Source: Acidobacteriaceae bacterium
GTDB taxonomy: Bacteria > Acidobacteriota > Terriglobia > Terriglobales > Acidobacteriaceae
Assembly (NCBI GenBank): GCA_003165095.1
Contig: PLSH01000130.1
Location: 3,178-8,909 of the forward strand
DNA: 5,732 nt
Reading direction: 5' to 3'
Positions 5,113-5,732 of this stretch are shown here, one piece after another. A program made the translations under genes and the position numbers. The notes under the pieces are model-generated. The model made no database searches, was not told the DNA's origin, and saw nothing but the letters and a program-made list of their open reading frames with translations. Position 1 is the first letter of the stretch. Each line of letters starts with the position of its first letter.

Positions 5113-5732
5113 GTGACCAGCTATAGCCGTCAGGACGTGTTGCGCATCATGCAGATCAGTTCCCGCCAGTTGCAGGGGTGGGAGCGAGCCGGACTGATTC
5201 CTCAACAGCAGGTTTATACCTTCCAGGATCTTGGCCAGTTGCGCACGCTGCGCGTTCTGCGCGAGGAAGCCGTGCCTGCCGCTTCCATCCGCGATTCCAT
5301 CCTGGCCATGAAGGCGGTAGCCGGCATGGCCAATCCGCTGCTCGAAGCCTGCGTGGTGCGTACCGGCACGCGGATTGCCTTTCGCCATCACGGCGCCATG
5401 GTTGACCCTATCCGCCGCCAGTTGCTGTTTGACTTCGAGCGTGCCGACGGATTGGAACGCCCGTCGGCTGTTTCCGATCCGGCGCCGCTGCGTCCTGCGG
5501 GCCGCGACACGCACGACCGATTCCTCGAGGCGGTGCAGGCTGAGGAAGCCGCCGAAAAGCAACGCGCCATTGCGCTCTATGAGGAGATTCTGGCCATCGA
5601 TCCCGGTTACGCGGCAGCCTGCATCAACCTTGGCACCGTGCACTTCCACCTGCGCCAGTACGGCCGGGCAGAAGAACTCTACCGCCGCGCTACCGAGATC
5701 GATCCCGGCTACGTTCTGGCCTACTTCGACCT
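5113..5732 (+). CDS. MerR-type HTH regulator with TPR repeats (3' truncated)
   Basis: The first 206 codons of a gene that runs off the window end with no stop. Residues about 3-45 match a MerR-family winged-helix DNA-binding start: YSRQDVLRIMQIS, then RQLQGWERAGLIP and YTFQDLGQLRTLR. This is followed by a helical segment (about 46-80) and a less conserved linker (about 81-130). Residues about 147-168 and 170-199 form TPR-type helix pairs; the second reads INLGTVHFHLRQYGRAEELY and ends in a DPGY turn, and a third repeat starts at the edge. The GTG at 5113 is the first usual start after the in-frame stop at 5077-5079, and GGGAG (5099-5103) lies 9 nt upstream as a ribosome-binding site. MerR proteins usually carry a C-terminal effector domain; here TPR repeats, which bind proteins, take that place. 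I recall this fusion from acidobacterial genomes. Target genes are unknown, although divergent orientation suggests the shared intergenic region. Confidence 0.88.
   Translation, partial: MTSYSRQDVLRIMQISSRQLQGWERAGLIPQQQVYTFQDLGQLRTLRVLREEAVPAASIRDSILAMKAVAGMANPLLEACVVRTGTRIAFRHHGAMVDPIRRQLLFDFERADGLERPSAVSDPAPLRPAGRDTHDRFLEAVQAEEAAEKQRAIALYEEILAIDPGYAAACINLGTVHFHLRQYGRAEELYRRATEIDPGYVLAYFD

Noticed and set aside
5095..5649. Minus-strand open frame of 184 codons
   Set aside because: It is antisense to the MerR/TPR gene, which has a good ribosome-binding site and clear HTH and TPR motifs; the minus-strand product resembles nothing known to me.
1..5732. CRISPR arrays, insertion sequences, toxin-antitoxin pairs or phage genes
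   Set aside because: No repeat-spacer pattern, transposase or integrase motif, or small paired genes were seen on either strand.

Overview
The window looks like chromosomal DNA of moderately high G+C from a bacterium, most likely an acidobacterium (Acidobacteriota). That placement is an inference. It rests on two flanking proteins of types I associate with that phylum: a small protein combining a helical N-terminal motif, a DUF2007-like domain and a C-terminal zinc ribbon, and a MerR-type helix-turn-helix regulator fused to TPR repeats. No rRNA or other firm phylogenetic marker is present.

Layout. Positions 1-32 may hold the last few codons of an upstream plus-strand gene, followed by a strong, apparently bidirectional terminator (33-67). 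A minus-strand gene (91-768) encodes the DUF2007/zinc-ribbon protein. A plus-strand tRNA-Thr(CGT) gene (947-1022) has its own promoter-like sequence and encodes its CCA end. Convergent with it is a very large minus-strand gene (1164-4694) for a soluble five-PAS, GGDEF, EAL protein ending in a CZB zinc-binding domain; a hairpin plus U-tract (1057-1105) probably ends its transcript. A divergent intergenic region of 418 bp (4695-5112) follows. It contains AT-rich promoter-like sequence, three near-consensus DnaA boxes and inverted repeats. The window ends inside a plus-strand gene (5113 onward) for the MerR-HTH/TPR regulator.

How it fits together. The central gene is the main functional element: a cytoplasmic c-di-GMP enzyme with intact-looking cyclase (GGDEF plus I-site) and phosphodiesterase (EAL) motifs, several sensory PAS domains at one end and a predicted zinc/redox sensor at the other. 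Its C-terminal half resembles proteobacterial EAL-CZB proteins as I remember them, so it may have been acquired next to the tRNA gene. The flanking genes show no obvious functional link to it; only the shared divergent intergenic region suggests possible co-regulation with the MerR-TPR gene. The least explained part of the window is the DnaA-box-like cluster between these two divergent genes.
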